Assembly (NCBI GenBank): GCA_945873955.1
Contig: CAMCFA010000007.1
Span: 1 to 64,000 of the forward strand
Reading direction: 5' to 3'
DNA: 64,000 nucleotides
DNA from: an uncultured Clostridia bacterium
GTDB lineage: Bacteria; Bacillota; Clostridia; Oscillospirales; Ruminococcaceae
A program made the translations under genes and the position numbers. A model generated the notes under the pieces. That model was not told where the DNA came from, searched no databases, and was given only the letters and a program-made list of their open reading frames with translations. This document shows positions 39,541 through 49,960 of this stretch, piece after piece; the first letter of the stretch is position 1, and the number at the start of each line of letters is the position of its first letter.

Positions 39541-42234
39541 TTATTCGGTAAACAGTTCCTGCAAATCATCAGAAGCCACGATATCAACGCAGGTACGATT
39601 GGACGGCGCTGTAACAACAAACGCACGACCTCTCGGATTATTGATGATCTGGTCTTGCTCTGTTTCGTTGATCTCGCCCGCCTTTTCATACAGCTTGCAC
39701 AGATCGTGCATATCGTTCGGCGCAAGTGAGAAAATAAACGAATACTGGCAGGCATTGATGATCGCTGTGGATTTACGCGCGAGTTCCTCCGTGCCGACAA
39801 AGTCCTTGATATTCTGCGTAATGATTATCTGCATACCGTTGTATTTTCTGATACGCTTTGCAAGCTGATACATAAAGTCCAGCGCGATCGGGTATTTTTC
39901 GTCGATGAAAACGTGCGCCTCATCTATTACAATGATGATCTTCCTGTTCGCCTTATGCAGAATATTGTAATCGCGGTTTTTGATGATCTCGTTGTCCAGG
40001 TATTTCAGGACTAAAAGCATCTGCGCGTTTGCGATCGTGTTGTTTCTGTTCGCAAGCAGCGACTGGAAGTTGAACGCGATGAAATTCTCTTTTGTTGTGA
40101 TCGTTGACGGACCGTTCCACAAATGCGCGTTTCGTCCGCCGGTGGAGAACTTCGATACATAATTGAGCAGGATACGCAGATTATTCTTGTTGTATTCGCT
40201 TGACGCCCGCTGGAAATCCGTCAGTATCTTGTCATAGAGGTCGTCGAAGATCGGATAATCCTCCGGGGTCAGCGTGGAAAGATCGGTATTTGCGTCAATA
40301 CCTCTTTCCGCGTATATTCTCGGAAAAAGGTTGTTCAGATACTCAAGCGCGTCATTCTCAGTTTCCGGCAGGATCTGCTTAAAGAACTCCTCCAGAAACT
40401 GCAAATGTGCGTTAAAGCTGTTCGACGCGCCTTCCTCGTCATCGGAAACACCTGTGATGATCTGGAACGGGTTGAGGCTTCCCTCGGTCGCTTTACCGAC
40501 GTCGATCATCTTGCCGTGGAGCTTCTTGGCAAGAACGCCATACTCGTTCTCCGGGTCAAGAATAAAGATCTTACTGTTATCCGCGGCGAGGTTGGACAGG
40601 ATCGTTTTGGTCGCAAACGACTTACCGGAACCGGACTTTCCTATGATCGCCATATTACTGTTTACACGCTCGCTGTCACGCTGGAAGAAGTTGACGAAAA
40701 CGGGATTTCCGCCGGTGGTTCCGAAGCACATTCCGTCCTTGTCCTGCAAATAGGGGTATACGAACGGGAAAGCTGCCGCAATGGACGAGGAATGAATACC
40801 GCGGCTTTTCTTTATAAATGCGTCATGTGCAGAAATATGCGAGCTTGCGTACACGTCAAAGGTCTGCATAAACAGATCCTGCGTCTTAAAGCCTGCTTCG
40901 GCAAGGATACGCTTGACCTGCTTTTTCAGCGAAACGTATGATGATGAGCTTGTAGCCGTTGAATTGCCTTCCGCTGCGCGTTTGTAGCGCTCGGTAAGCT
41001 CATAATCGTAAATTGTAACATAAGTGTTTACATCGAAGAGCGACTCGTTCTCGCTTTGCAGCATTGAGAGCAGCTCCGCCAGAGATTCGATGTTTTCGTT
41101 GATCTCCATCAGTCGGGAAACCTTGCCGGTCTGCTCCGACTGACCGCGGAGTTCCTCAAGCGAACGGTCGATACGCTTGATCGACTGAAATCTGTCCACC
41201 GGCTTGAACTTCATAACGACGCGGGTATTCGGGATATTGAACAGGCGATATCCCCACGCATTGCCCACAAGCCCCGGATAGTCAAGTACCTTGAGGTTGT
41301 GTGTGATCAGACCGTCATATTTTACCGTTCTTGCGGTGAGTTCGATCTTCTTCGGGATTATCCATTCCATGTAATCCGCGGGATCTATCTTGTCGATCTC
41401 GCGCTCGTCAAACACCTGATTATACTGATATTTCAGGAAGATCGCAAGATCCTTGCCCCTTAGCTGGTGCGCGTCTAACCCCGCGTTTCTGAACTGCCCG
41501 ACAGCGTTTCTTGTCAGCTCGGACAGGATCGGCTTTTTCTTTTCGAAAATCACCATATAGTGGAACGGACGATAAACCTTATCTTCAAAGTTTATTTTCT
41601 TGATCTCTTCGATCCTGCCATAAATGATCTCAACGCGCCTGGTAAGCTCGTCTTCGGATATTATGTCGTCAAGAAATGCCTGTTTGAGGTCTTTGATCTT
41701 TTTGAACTCAGTGCTGACATATTCGTCATAGATCACAGGACGGTCGATCTTTACGAAAGCGCCGGTCTGATCCTGTGTAATGGTACGGATTATCGAACCG
41801 ATATTGTGATCGATTATCGAATCCTGCCGGAACTCAGACAAAAAGCGGAACTCTATCGAGGGTATTTCGATAACTGTTGCGTAGTATTCCTTGTTATAGC
41901 ATATATACCTGTCGTCTATTCCGGTGAAAGGAGTAATATCCTCCACGCTGATAGAACCGCCCTTTTTCTTCTCTGAGAAAACGTGAGGTATCGCAAAATA
42001 CCGCAGGAAGTGTACAAACAGCATATACACCTTTTCGTCGTCAAGCGGCATCAGCAGGAACACAAACACCACGAACACGCCGATCGCGATCCACCACCTG
42101 TACGGCAGATTTGAAGTAATCAGCGCAATGCAAACAAACGCGCCGAAAAGACCTACTAGTACATCAATGATCGAAACACCCTTAAAAAGTTCCGTTTCAA
42201 CCTTGGTTTTCTTTGGAATTATTCGCATTGCCAA
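39541..42234 (-). CDS. VirB4-type T4SS ATPase with N-terminal PrgI-like domain
   Basis: N-terminal TM pair; Walker A GKSGSGKSFATKT, Walker B IIVIDEAHVFID. Confidence 0.92.
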   Translation of the reverse strand: MAMRIIPKKTKVETELFKGVSIIDVLVGLFGAFVCIALITSNLPYRWWIAIGVFVVFVFLLMPLDDEKVYMLFVHFLRYFAIPHVFSEKKKGGSISVEDITPFTGIDDRYICYNKEYYATVIEIPSIEFRFLSEFRQDSIIDHNIGSIIRTITQDQTGAFVKIDRPVIYDEYVSTEFKKIKDLKQAFLDDIISEDELTRRVEIIYGRIEEIKKINFEDKVYRPFHYMVIFEKKKPILSELTRNAVGQFRNAGLDAHQLRGKDLAIFLKYQYNQVFDEREIDKIDPADYMEWIIPKKIELTARTVKYDGLITHNLKVLDYPGLVGNAWGYRLFNIPNTRVVMKFKPVDRFQSIKRIDRSLEELRGQSEQTGKVSRLMEINENIESLAELLSMLQSENESLFDVNTYVTIYDYELTERYKRAAEGNSTATSSSSYVSLKKQVKRILAEAGFKTQDLFMQTFDVYASSHISAHDAFIKKSRGIHSSSIAAAFPFVYPYLQDKDGMCFGTTGGNPVFVNFFQRDSERVNSNMAIIGKSGSGKSFATKTILSNLAADNSKIFILDPENEYGVLAKKLHGKMIDVGKATEGSLNPFQIITGVSDDEEGASNSFNAHLQFLEEFFKQILPETENDALEYLNNLFPRIYAERGIDANTDLSTLTPEDYPIFDDLYDKILTDFQRASSEYNKNNLRILLNYVSKFSTGGRNAHLWNGPSTITTKENFIAFNFQSLLANRNNTIANAQMLLVLKYLDNEIIKNRDYNILHKANRKIIIVIDEAHVFIDEKYPIALDFMYQLAKRIRKYNGMQIIITQNIKDFVGTEELARKSTAIINACQYSFIFSLAPNDMHDLCKLYEKAGEINETEQDQIINNPRGRAFVVTAPSNRTCVDIVASDDLQELFTE

Positions 42235-42245
42235 TCACCTTTTCG

Positions 42246-44777
42246 TTAAAATTTACCACTGTCATTCTTGTGGTCAGATTTCTTGCTGCTTGAGGTATGC
42301 TGAGAAACAGCGTTCGCAAGAATATCCTCAGCGGATTCCCTTATTGGACTGTTGGTTGCAGTTTGCTGGAATGATTCAAACGGGTCAAGCACAAAATCCG
42401 AAGATTCGCTGCTTGAAGTTTGCTGAGTAACAGCGTTTGCAAGAAGATCCTCAGCGGATTCCCTTGTAGGACTGCTGGTTGCAGTTTGCTGGAATGATTC
42501 AAACGGATCAAGCACAAAATCTGAAGATTCGCTGCTTTCTTTTTTGATAGCAGAATCAACCATGTCAGCGCCTGTATACGCTGCGGATTTTACGCTGTCC
42601 GCGGTTGCTGTCTGCTTCTTAGGATTGCTGTTTTCCGTTTTCGCAGCAGCAATTCCTTCTGCCGACTTAACCTTAGCAGAACTGCCTCCTTTATCATTCA
42701 AGCTCAGATTAGAAATGTCCCTCTTAGCCTTGTGATCGTTCACGACAAAGTCGCCAAGGTTTGTAACACCGTCTGCAAACTTTACTTGTTTTTCCAGATC
42801 GTCCATGTAGCCAGCATCTTTGGACTCGTAATCGTTGATCTTGAGTTTATCCAGAGAATCAACACCCTCGGAGAACTTTTGAGATGCTTCCGGTGTAGCG
42901 GAATCATGACGCTTATAATTATCTTTCAATACGTCGTCAAGGTTAGCTGTCTTTTTAACGCTTACAGCATCATCGATAGCCTGGTCGCCCTTAACTTTGA
43001 TAGCGTCCGAGGTAAATTCAGGTTTCCAATCCGCTGCCTCAAGCTCCGCCTTTCTTTCGTCGCGTGCACTCTGGATCAGCGCATCAACATTACCAAACTC
43101 ATCGAACTTGACCATGTCGTTGTTCTTGTCGTCGATTATAGTAGTATCGACATCGCCACCGTATACGTCGCCGGTGTACTTGGAATAACTTGTAAAGTCT
43201 TTAGATAAGTAATCTTCGTCGAAATTGAGATCTTTGAACTCGCCAAGCTCTGACAGCGGATTGAGTTTCTTTTCCGCTTCCTTAGCCGCTTTTTCTGCCT
43301 TAACGACGTCGCTGATGTAGTCGTCATTGATCTGATCTTCCTTAAGTCCAAGATTACCCGTGAAGTCAGATTTGAAGCTCTTGGAATATTCTCCTGCATT
43401 GAATTTTCCCGTATTTGCGGCGGCATCTCCCTTGAACTTTGAAGATTTCACTGCGGCACTGGATTTGCGGTTTTTGCTCCTTTCGCTGAGCCCCTTGCCT
43501 ATCGCGCCGGCAGCGCCTAGCGCCGCATGTCCCAGCTTGCTTGCGCCCCTTGCGGCAAGTCCGCCCAGAAGAGCGTTGCTCATGTTTTCGTCCGCAGCCA
43601 CGCTGGAGCTGATTATTCCGGTAAGCAGGGTCGAGGACTTGTGGACCGCATACATTCCACCCAGAATGAACACTAACCGGACAACGAAACCGCCCACCAG
43701 GTCGCCCGCAACGGAATCGAAGATCTGAAGATCGTCGCTCATTATTACCGGCACCATCATCAAGAATATCCTCAACCCGATAGCAGAGCCGTAACCTACG
43801 AGTATCCTTGCAATAAACGTTTCTCTCCAGCGCTTGAATTTCTCTCCGTCATCAAGCACGATCGTTGAAACAAAATACGGCGATGTAATGTACAGTAAAA
43901 TAACGTCGAAGATCCGCTTGATGAATGTGAACAGGCAGATGACCATAACGATCGCCATAAAGATCACCGACGCATAACCCAAGATATAATCAACCTCGGA
44001 TATATGTATCTGTGTGCCGAAGGTCACATAGTCAGTGCCTCCGTAAAGCAATGACTTCCACGGTTCCGCTGCATTGTCAGCGCTCAGATCGGTAAATTCA
44101 GCGCCTCTTCCCGCGTCCATTGACGTGATTGCCAGCACCCATCTGCCCAGCGACGAGTCGCCTCCGGTGATCGCGGAACAGGTCTGCTTCAGAATGATAG
44201 ACGCAAGCTGTACTCCGACTACTGATATCACAGGGACAAGCAGAAACGCTATCATCATTTTTGCAACGGAATTCAGGACTTTTCCTACCGGGCGTTTACC
44301 CTCAAAGTCAAAGTCCAGCGTTGAGCGCATCATGGAGTAGACCGAAAAAATGATCGACAGCGCCAGCGCGATAAATGTGATCGAAAGCAAAGCGTTTCTG
44401 ACTATATCATTATACATGAAATACTCAAGAAGCGTTGATTGGGTTTGCTGACCGGCGCTCTCGGAATAATAGGTGATATCCTTAAGCCCTATAAGTATAT
44501 CAAATCCGCTTTGAAGCTGGTCCAGGAGCCATAGTATCTGGCAGTATCCGCCGTATATAAATGTAAAGAAAATATCTGCTATATTGACCAGGACAACGTC
44601 CCAGATGAGTTGGAAAACGGGCAGCAGAAGAGGTATTACAATAGTCTCCAGGAGCCATTCAAAAATGGTATTAAGGATCTTGCCCAGCCAATCAATAATA
44701 GGGTCGAAAATCTTATCGCAAACCCAATCGAATACACTGTCAAATATTCCAAGGGATTGTATTGGCATAGTTGTCAC
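42246..44777 (-). CDS. VirB6/TrbL-like polytopic protein with long disordered C-tail
   Basis: Multi-TM N-half; low-complexity C-half ending in two 41-aa repeats. Confidence 0.8.
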   Translation of the reverse strand: MTTMPIQSLGIFDSVFDWVCDKIFDPIIDWLGKILNTIFEWLLETIVIPLLLPVFQLIWDVVLVNIADIFFTFIYGGYCQILWLLDQLQSGFDILIGLKDITYYSESAGQQTQSTLLEYFMYNDIVRNALLSITFIALALSIIFSVYSMMRSTLDFDFEGKRPVGKVLNSVAKMMIAFLLVPVISVVGVQLASIILKQTCSAITGGDSSLGRWVLAITSMDAGRGAEFTDLSADNAAEPWKSLLYGGTDYVTFGTQIHISEVDYILGYASVIFMAIVMVICLFTFIKRIFDVILLYITSPYFVSTIVLDDGEKFKRWRETFIARILVGYGSAIGLRIFLMMVPVIMSDDLQIFDSVAGDLVGGFVVRLVFILGGMYAVHKSSTLLTGIISSSVAADENMSNALLGGLAARGASKLGHAALGAAGAIGKGLSERSKNRKSSAAVKSSKFKGDAAANTGKFNAGEYSKSFKSDFTGNLGLKEDQINDDYISDVVKAEKAAKEAEKKLNPLSELGEFKDLNFDEDYLSKDFTSYSKYTGDVYGGDVDTTIIDDKNNDMVKFDEFGNVDALIQSARDERKAELEAADWKPEFTSDAIKVKGDQAIDDAVSVKKTANLDDVLKDNYKRHDSATPEASQKFSEGVDSLDKLKINDYESKDAGYMDDLEKQVKFADGVTNLGDFVVNDHKAKRDISNLSLNDKGGSSAKVKSAEGIAAAKTENSNPKKQTATADSVKSAAYTGADMVDSAIKKESSESSDFVLDPFESFQQTATSSPTRESAEDLLANAVTQQTSSSESSDFVLDPFESFQQTATNSPIRESAEDILANAVSQHTSSSKKSDHKNDSGKF
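42294..42540 (-). repeat. 123-bp in-frame tandem duplication
   Basis: ESSDFVLDPFESFQQTAT[SN]SP[TI]RESAED[LI]LANAV[TS]Q[QH]TSSS twice; offset 42361 vs 42484 = 123 bp. Confidence 0.9.
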
Positions 44778-44789
44778 CCTCCTCTCCGA

Positions 44790-46451
44790 TTACTTTTTCT
44801 TATCGGAATCAGATTCTTCATCGTCTTTCTTGCCGGAATTGCCCGATGATTTTGCGGCCTCCTGACCGAACTTTTTAATGCCGTTCATCGCGCCCTGACC
44901 GCCTACGCCGCCTATGCCGCCCGTGAAAGCATTTCCGGAGCCCTTAGCCGCGCCGGAAGCAGCGTTAGCTGCGCCGGAAGCGCCATTTGCAGCGGCAGAA
45001 GCGCCTTTAGCAGCAGTGGCAGCGCCCTTGGCTGCTAAGCTTGTACCGCCTGTCATAGTTGCCATTGCAGCCTGCTTTGCAGTATCGGCAGCCAGCTTGA
45101 CCATTCCCGCCATGACCGCAGCCGACGCACGGTCTGCCGCAGCTACTTCGGGGTTTATCACCTCAAGGATCGTAGTGTTGGATTTCCACGCTGCATACAT
45201 ACAGCCGACCACAAAGACGATCTTCATGGTAAGATCCAGCATGATGACATCGCTGAATTGAAAGCTTGAGCTCATGATCATCGGAATAAATATCATAACG
45301 AGATTCATCGAAATGACTATTCCAAATCCCGAAAACATCTTTCCGATAAACAGCTGGCGCCACTTCCTGAAGATATTTCCTCCGTCAAGCGGCATTGAAG
45401 CGACAAACAGGGGTGAGGTGACATACAGAATGAGTATATCGATTATCTTCCGGATAAATACGAACATTGAGCACAAAAGGATCAGTATGACCCCTATGCT
45501 TGCAATGTAGACCAGCAGATAATTGTAGGTGTTCTCAAAGAAGTTAGGGAATGTTTTGGTGTCTTTTTTTAGTTCATCTAATGAGAATGTATCTTCATCA
45601 GAACTGCCGTTGCCCTTTATCTCATCAACAGCCTTGCCTGCAACATCGTAATCCTCTGCCTGGGATTGAAATACGCCTTTTATATTGTCAAGGTCGAGCT
45701 TGGGATACATACAGAAATCAGAATTTATATCGCCGATGTTGTAAATGCTCTTTTCCGCGCCCTTTCCGTCTACTCCTGTGAAGTACTCTGCTCTTACGCC
45801 CGTCGTAAATGAGGCGTTCTGTTCATCGTCGTCGCCGAATGTTCCCGTAAGGAACAAGATCGTGGACAATCTCGGAGCCTGATCAGAGCCGGTTATACCA
45901 AGGATCGCATTTTCGGTGGATATCAGAATTGCAGATGAAAGCTGCGAACCGAAATATATAATGACCGGCACTATCATGAACGAAATGCAGGATTTCATCG
46001 CGGTTTTAAGGATCTCAGTCACCGGGCGCTTGTGCTCAAGAACATAGGAGCCCATTGATTTGGCGACGGAATAGATCGTGAAAATAAAACAGATCGCAAC
46101 ACCGATAAATGTAACTACCAGCAGCGCCCGCTTCACTCCGTCATTGGTCAGAAAGACATCAAGAAGATACATTTCATCTCCTTGATATTTTACGGTATCC
46201 GTTCCCGCAAACACATCGAACAGATCCTGGAATACATCAACTATGCGAAGCAGGATCAGCAGCGTTTTCTGAAGGAACAATCCGCACAATAAAACAATAC
46301 CCTGAAGAATTACAGAGAACAAGAAGTTGAACAGATATGTTACCAGTGTTGAAAAAAGCTCGAAAGCCCAGCTCAGGGCTTTCATAAGCGCCTCAGTCAT
46401 ATCTGTAAACCAGCCAAGGCTGCTGAGAAGCACCGGAGTCATTCTGTTCAC
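44790..46451 (-). CDS. second VirB6/TrbL-like polytopic protein
   Basis: Similar TM layout to 42246-44777 plus Ala/Gly-rich AAKGASAAANGASGAANAAS tail. Confidence 0.8.
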   Translation of the reverse strand: MNRMTPVLLSSLGWFTDMTEALMKALSWAFELFSTLVTYLFNFLFSVILQGIVLLCGLFLQKTLLILLRIVDVFQDLFDVFAGTDTVKYQGDEMYLLDVFLTNDGVKRALLVVTFIGVAICFIFTIYSVAKSMGSYVLEHKRPVTEILKTAMKSCISFMIVPVIIYFGSQLSSAILISTENAILGITGSDQAPRLSTILFLTGTFGDDDEQNASFTTGVRAEYFTGVDGKGAEKSIYNIGDINSDFCMYPKLDLDNIKGVFQSQAEDYDVAGKAVDEIKGNGSSDEDTFSLDELKKDTKTFPNFFENTYNYLLVYIASIGVILILLCSMFVFIRKIIDILILYVTSPLFVASMPLDGGNIFRKWRQLFIGKMFSGFGIVISMNLVMIFIPMIMSSSFQFSDVIMLDLTMKIVFVVGCMYAAWKSNTTILEVINPEVAAADRASAAVMAGMVKLAADTAKQAAMATMTGGTSLAAKGAATAAKGASAAANGASGAANAASGAAKGSGNAFTGGIGGVGGQGAMNGIKKFGQEAAKSSGNSGKKDDEESDSDKKK

Positions 46452-46473
46452 CTCTTTTCTAAGAAAATCTTTG

Positions 46474-47955
46474 TTATCTTATGGTAAATTTCTTTCTTGT
46501 AATAATGAAGAATACCAGCCCCGCGACAACAAGCGCCCCGCCAAGAGCCACAGCTACGATCGCCATACCGTCCATCTGGTATATTATCTCAAAGCTCTGC
46601 ATGGTGGAATTACCCGCCTTATCGTAGAAGATCACGGTATATTCGCCCGGGTCTGTCAGCTGAAGAGTATTTTTGTATGGCTCTTTGTTCAGATAAACCA
46701 CATAGTAGTCGATATCATCTGAAATCATTTCGATGAAAACGCTTCCTCCGTTGGCTTTACCCTCTTCGTCAAGACCGTTTACTGTGAACTCCGGCGGTGT
46801 GTTGTCAAGGGTGAAGCTCTCCACAAGGTAGAGATCTCCGCAGAAAACATCGAAGGTGTACTCTCCCTCTGCGCCAAGATCGGCAGAGGTACCGTTTGCG
46901 CGGATACCGCTCTGGTTGTACATAGCATTTTCAATTCGGCAGCCGTCCGGGACAGTGTACTGGGTGATACCCTTTGCATATTTGCCTATAATTGTAAAGC
47001 TGAATTCCGAGGGGTTCGCGCTGTCGCCGTCGGTGATTATCAGCGTGTATTCGCCGCGTGCCGTGATAGCTTTGGCGGGATTGAAGTCCGTTTGTTCCGC
47101 GCCGTCTTTCATCAATTTGTACATGATATTATCCGGGAAATCGAACTGAACATTGTTCGTGGTCGTCATTCCCGCCGGGATATTGCAGAAAAACTCCGTG
47201 CCATTGTTGGTCACAACGCGGATATTTTCGCTTGTCACATACTGCGAAAGAGCGCGCCCCTTATCTGTCGCCGGAAGCAGGATCCCCTGCTCCTCCTCGT
47301 CAAGATCATTATTATCTGTCTCGGAAGTATTTTCAGCCTCTCCGCTTGATGTACTATCAGTCGAACCGGGATCTTCGCTCTCCGCGGTATTATCATTATC
47401 CGTATCGCCGGCATCGGACTCATTGTTCTGATCCGGTATTTCGCTTTCATAGCCGTCATCATATTCATCGGCATAGATTTCGTCATCGGAAGCTTCCATT
47501 ATCCAGAAGCTGAAAAGACCGTAATATACCTCGTTGTCGTTGCCGCCGAGGAGGTCGCTGCCCTTGACCTTGAGCGTAAGAGCATATTTTCCCAGCTCGC
47601 TGAACGGTTCTCCGGCTTTGTAGTCTATCTGTTTTCCGTCCTTTTCCACAGTAACGTCAACAGTTTCCGGCAGATCAAGCGTAACAGGAGATTCAGTGAT
47701 ATTGCCGTTTGAAACGTTGCTGTAAAATATGATCTGATTTGCGAGGATCTCCTCGTAAAGATTGTAGGTATTGATGTTTTTCTCAACGATCTCCGAGTAG
47801 ATGTATTCTATTTCAGACTCGTTTTCCCCGGTCTGAACAGAGGATCGTTCGGCGGAAGCGGCATACGCAGTAAGCGAAACCGTTCCCAAAACAGCGCAGG
47901 CAAACGACGCAGCCAGAAATCTTTTAAACATAACGATTATCCTTTCGGAGATCAA
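46474..47955 (-). CDS. membrane-anchored Ig-like extracellular protein with acidic linker
   Basis: Signal peptide, D/E/S-rich linker, GEYTVIFYDKAGNSTM, C-terminal TM plus RKKFTIR. Confidence 0.65.
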   Translation of the reverse strand: MISERIIVMFKRFLAASFACAVLGTVSLTAYAASAERSSVQTGENESEIEYIYSEIVEKNINTYNLYEEILANQIIFYSNVSNGNITESPVTLDLPETVDVTVEKDGKQIDYKAGEPFSELGKYALTLKVKGSDLLGGNDNEVYYGLFSFWIMEASDDEIYADEYDDGYESEIPDQNNESDAGDTDNDNTAESEDPGSTDSTSSGEAENTSETDNNDLDEEEQGILLPATDKGRALSQYVTSENIRVVTNNGTEFFCNIPAGMTTTNNVQFDFPDNIMYKLMKDGAEQTDFNPAKAITARGEYTLIITDGDSANPSEFSFTIIGKYAKGITQYTVPDGCRIENAMYNQSGIRANGTSADLGAEGEYTFDVFCGDLYLVESFTLDNTPPEFTVNGLDEEGKANGGSVFIEMISDDIDYYVVYLNKEPYKNTLQLTDPGEYTVIFYDKAGNSTMQSFEIIYQMDGMAIVAVALGGALVVAGLVFFIITRKKFTIR

Positions 47956-49949
47956 TTTTCTTCACTTTCGAGGACCTTCGCATTTCTCTCGGCAAGGTCA
48001 TAGTAAACCTCGTCGGGGAAGAACGCGTTGCTTCTTACCTCCGTCAGATCCATCGTGCCAAACTTATACAGATCGCAGCGATAACTCGGCGTGAACTTGG
48101 TTTTCAGCGGATAGTTACCAAATGTAACGATGATAGCGTTACCCGTGTCTGTCTTATTGTTGATCTTCTGAAGCTCAGACGGATAGATGAGCGGGCGCGT
48201 CTGAATGGACGTACTGTAATTCGCGTCGCCCTCTTTCGTTCCCATAGAACGCGAAACGCTGGTCGTCGATACGGTGCAGTTTCCGCACAGCTCCGAGAAC
48301 TCTTTGCAGGTTTCGATATCGTTAGAACCGATGAACATTTTCATACCGCAGTTTGACTTTACAATGTCACCGACGGTTTTTCCGTAAACATTGTCGAGCT
48401 GCGCGTAGGACTGAACGACCATGTTGAACCAGATCTTTCTGCTTCGTCCAACGGTGATCATCTTGTCGAACTTGTCGATCTTCGGCATGTTACCGAACTC
48501 ATCGAGAATGAAGTAAACGTTTCTCGGCAGGGACAGATCCTCTCTTGTGGACGCCTTTTTGATAAGCGCCTTATAGATACAAAGTATAAATGCCGCAGCA
48601 AGGGTGTGACGGGTGTCCTTTTCATCGGGGATCTTGAGGAACAGCGCAGTTGGTTCGTCCGCGAAGATCGCCGGGTCGATATCTGTGTTTGATGTCAGCG
48701 AGCAGATACCTTCATCGTTGAAGATTGACAGCTTGTCAAATGCAATGGACATGTAGCTTGCGAGGGTATTTTCCGCGGCGGAAAGCACCTGCTTGCTCAG
48801 TGTGACGGCTTTTGAGAGAACGTTTCTTCCGTAGAAATAGTTCCTCAGGGCTTCAAAGTTATTGTCGGAGTTTCCAAGCGCCTTGTTGACGTTGAAGAAG
48901 TTGAATTTCTCCTTCGTCATGCCGAGTTCGGGGTTTTCGCTGTCCTCCAGCATACCGATGATAGTTGCCATTATGATCGAACGCGCGCCCTTTTCCCAAA
49001 CCGGGTCGTCCTTGCTTTCGATCGGGCAGATAACGCTTACAAGGTCGTTCAGATCTTCATAAACTTCGTCATATATCTTCTGGCGCTGAACTTTTATTAC
49101 GCTGACAAGATCCCTGCGCACCGCGTAGGCTTTTCCCTCATACTCGTACCATTCGTCCTCGTACATTTCGGGAGGATTAACAAGCTCCAGTCCCGACTCT
49201 TCCGCACTGTCGTTTCTGCGGTAGATCTCGCTTCCCGTGTTGACATATTCCTGATAGCGGTCGTACAGTTCGCCGAGCGGATTCCAGCGGAACGAAGAAT
49301 ACGGATCACGCAGGTCGAGTACCATTACCTTGTACCCGCGCTCCTGTAAAAACTTACTGTGCATCTGGAAAAGCTCGCCCTTCGGGTCGGTGCAGATCAT
49401 TGATGAACCAGCGCCGGATTTCGCCAGGATCTGTATCATCGGGTTGATGAAGGTGGTCGTTTTACCGGAACCGGTCGCACCTATGATAAGTCCGTGCATC
49501 GGGGACGCCAGATTGACGTGAAGCCCCTTCTTATCGTACCATGCTCTTACAGGGATACCGTCCTTTTTGGACTCGCCAAGCTTTGAAAACTCGTGAGGCG
49601 CAAAGTTGAAGTCGCGCTCCTTGTCGGTCATAAAGCGGGAGTTCTCCAGAGTGGAATCGGTGACTTCGTTCTTTTTGTTGGCTCCGACTAAGCTCTTCTT
49701 GGTGCGCGCGAAGCTGTCGGGACGAAGCGCCGCATAAAGTATCACAAGAACCACCAGACCGATCAGCCCATACAGATAATTGAGCGGGTTCAGCAGCACC
49801 TTCGGATCAAAGAAAACCGAAAGGCTGTGCGCTTTGATCGCCGGCATAAGATTATCCAAAAACGCTCCGACAATATATGTACAGAAAAAGAGTGCTACAA
49901 GAGCCAGAGCCGCAGTGCTGTATAGTTTTTTCATATTCATAAGAATCAC
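47952..49949 (-). CDS. VirD4/TraG-type T4SS coupling protein
   Basis: TM pair, GATGSGKTTTFINP, ILDEFGNMPKIDKFDKMI. Confidence 0.94.
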   Translation of the reverse strand: MILMNMKKLYSTAALALVALFFCTYIVGAFLDNLMPAIKAHSLSVFFDPKVLLNPLNYLYGLIGLVVLVILYAALRPDSFARTKKSLVGANKKNEVTDSTLENSRFMTDKERDFNFAPHEFSKLGESKKDGIPVRAWYDKKGLHVNLASPMHGLIIGATGSGKTTTFINPMIQILAKSGAGSSMICTDPKGELFQMHSKFLQERGYKVMVLDLRDPYSSFRWNPLGELYDRYQEYVNTGSEIYRRNDSAEESGLELVNPPEMYEDEWYEYEGKAYAVRRDLVSVIKVQRQKIYDEVYEDLNDLVSVICPIESKDDPVWEKGARSIIMATIIGMLEDSENPELGMTKEKFNFFNVNKALGNSDNNFEALRNYFYGRNVLSKAVTLSKQVLSAAENTLASYMSIAFDKLSIFNDEGICSLTSNTDIDPAIFADEPTALFLKIPDEKDTRHTLAAAFILCIYKALIKKASTREDLSLPRNVYFILDEFGNMPKIDKFDKMITVGRSRKIWFNMVVQSYAQLDNVYGKTVGDIVKSNCGMKMFIGSNDIETCKEFSELCGNCTVSTTSVSRSMGTKEGDANYSTSIQTRPLIYPSELQKINNKTDTGNAIIVTFGNYPLKTKFTPSYRCDLYKFGTMDLTEVRSNAFFPDEVYYDLAERNAKVLESEEN

Positions 49950-49960
49950 CCTCCCGGCTG

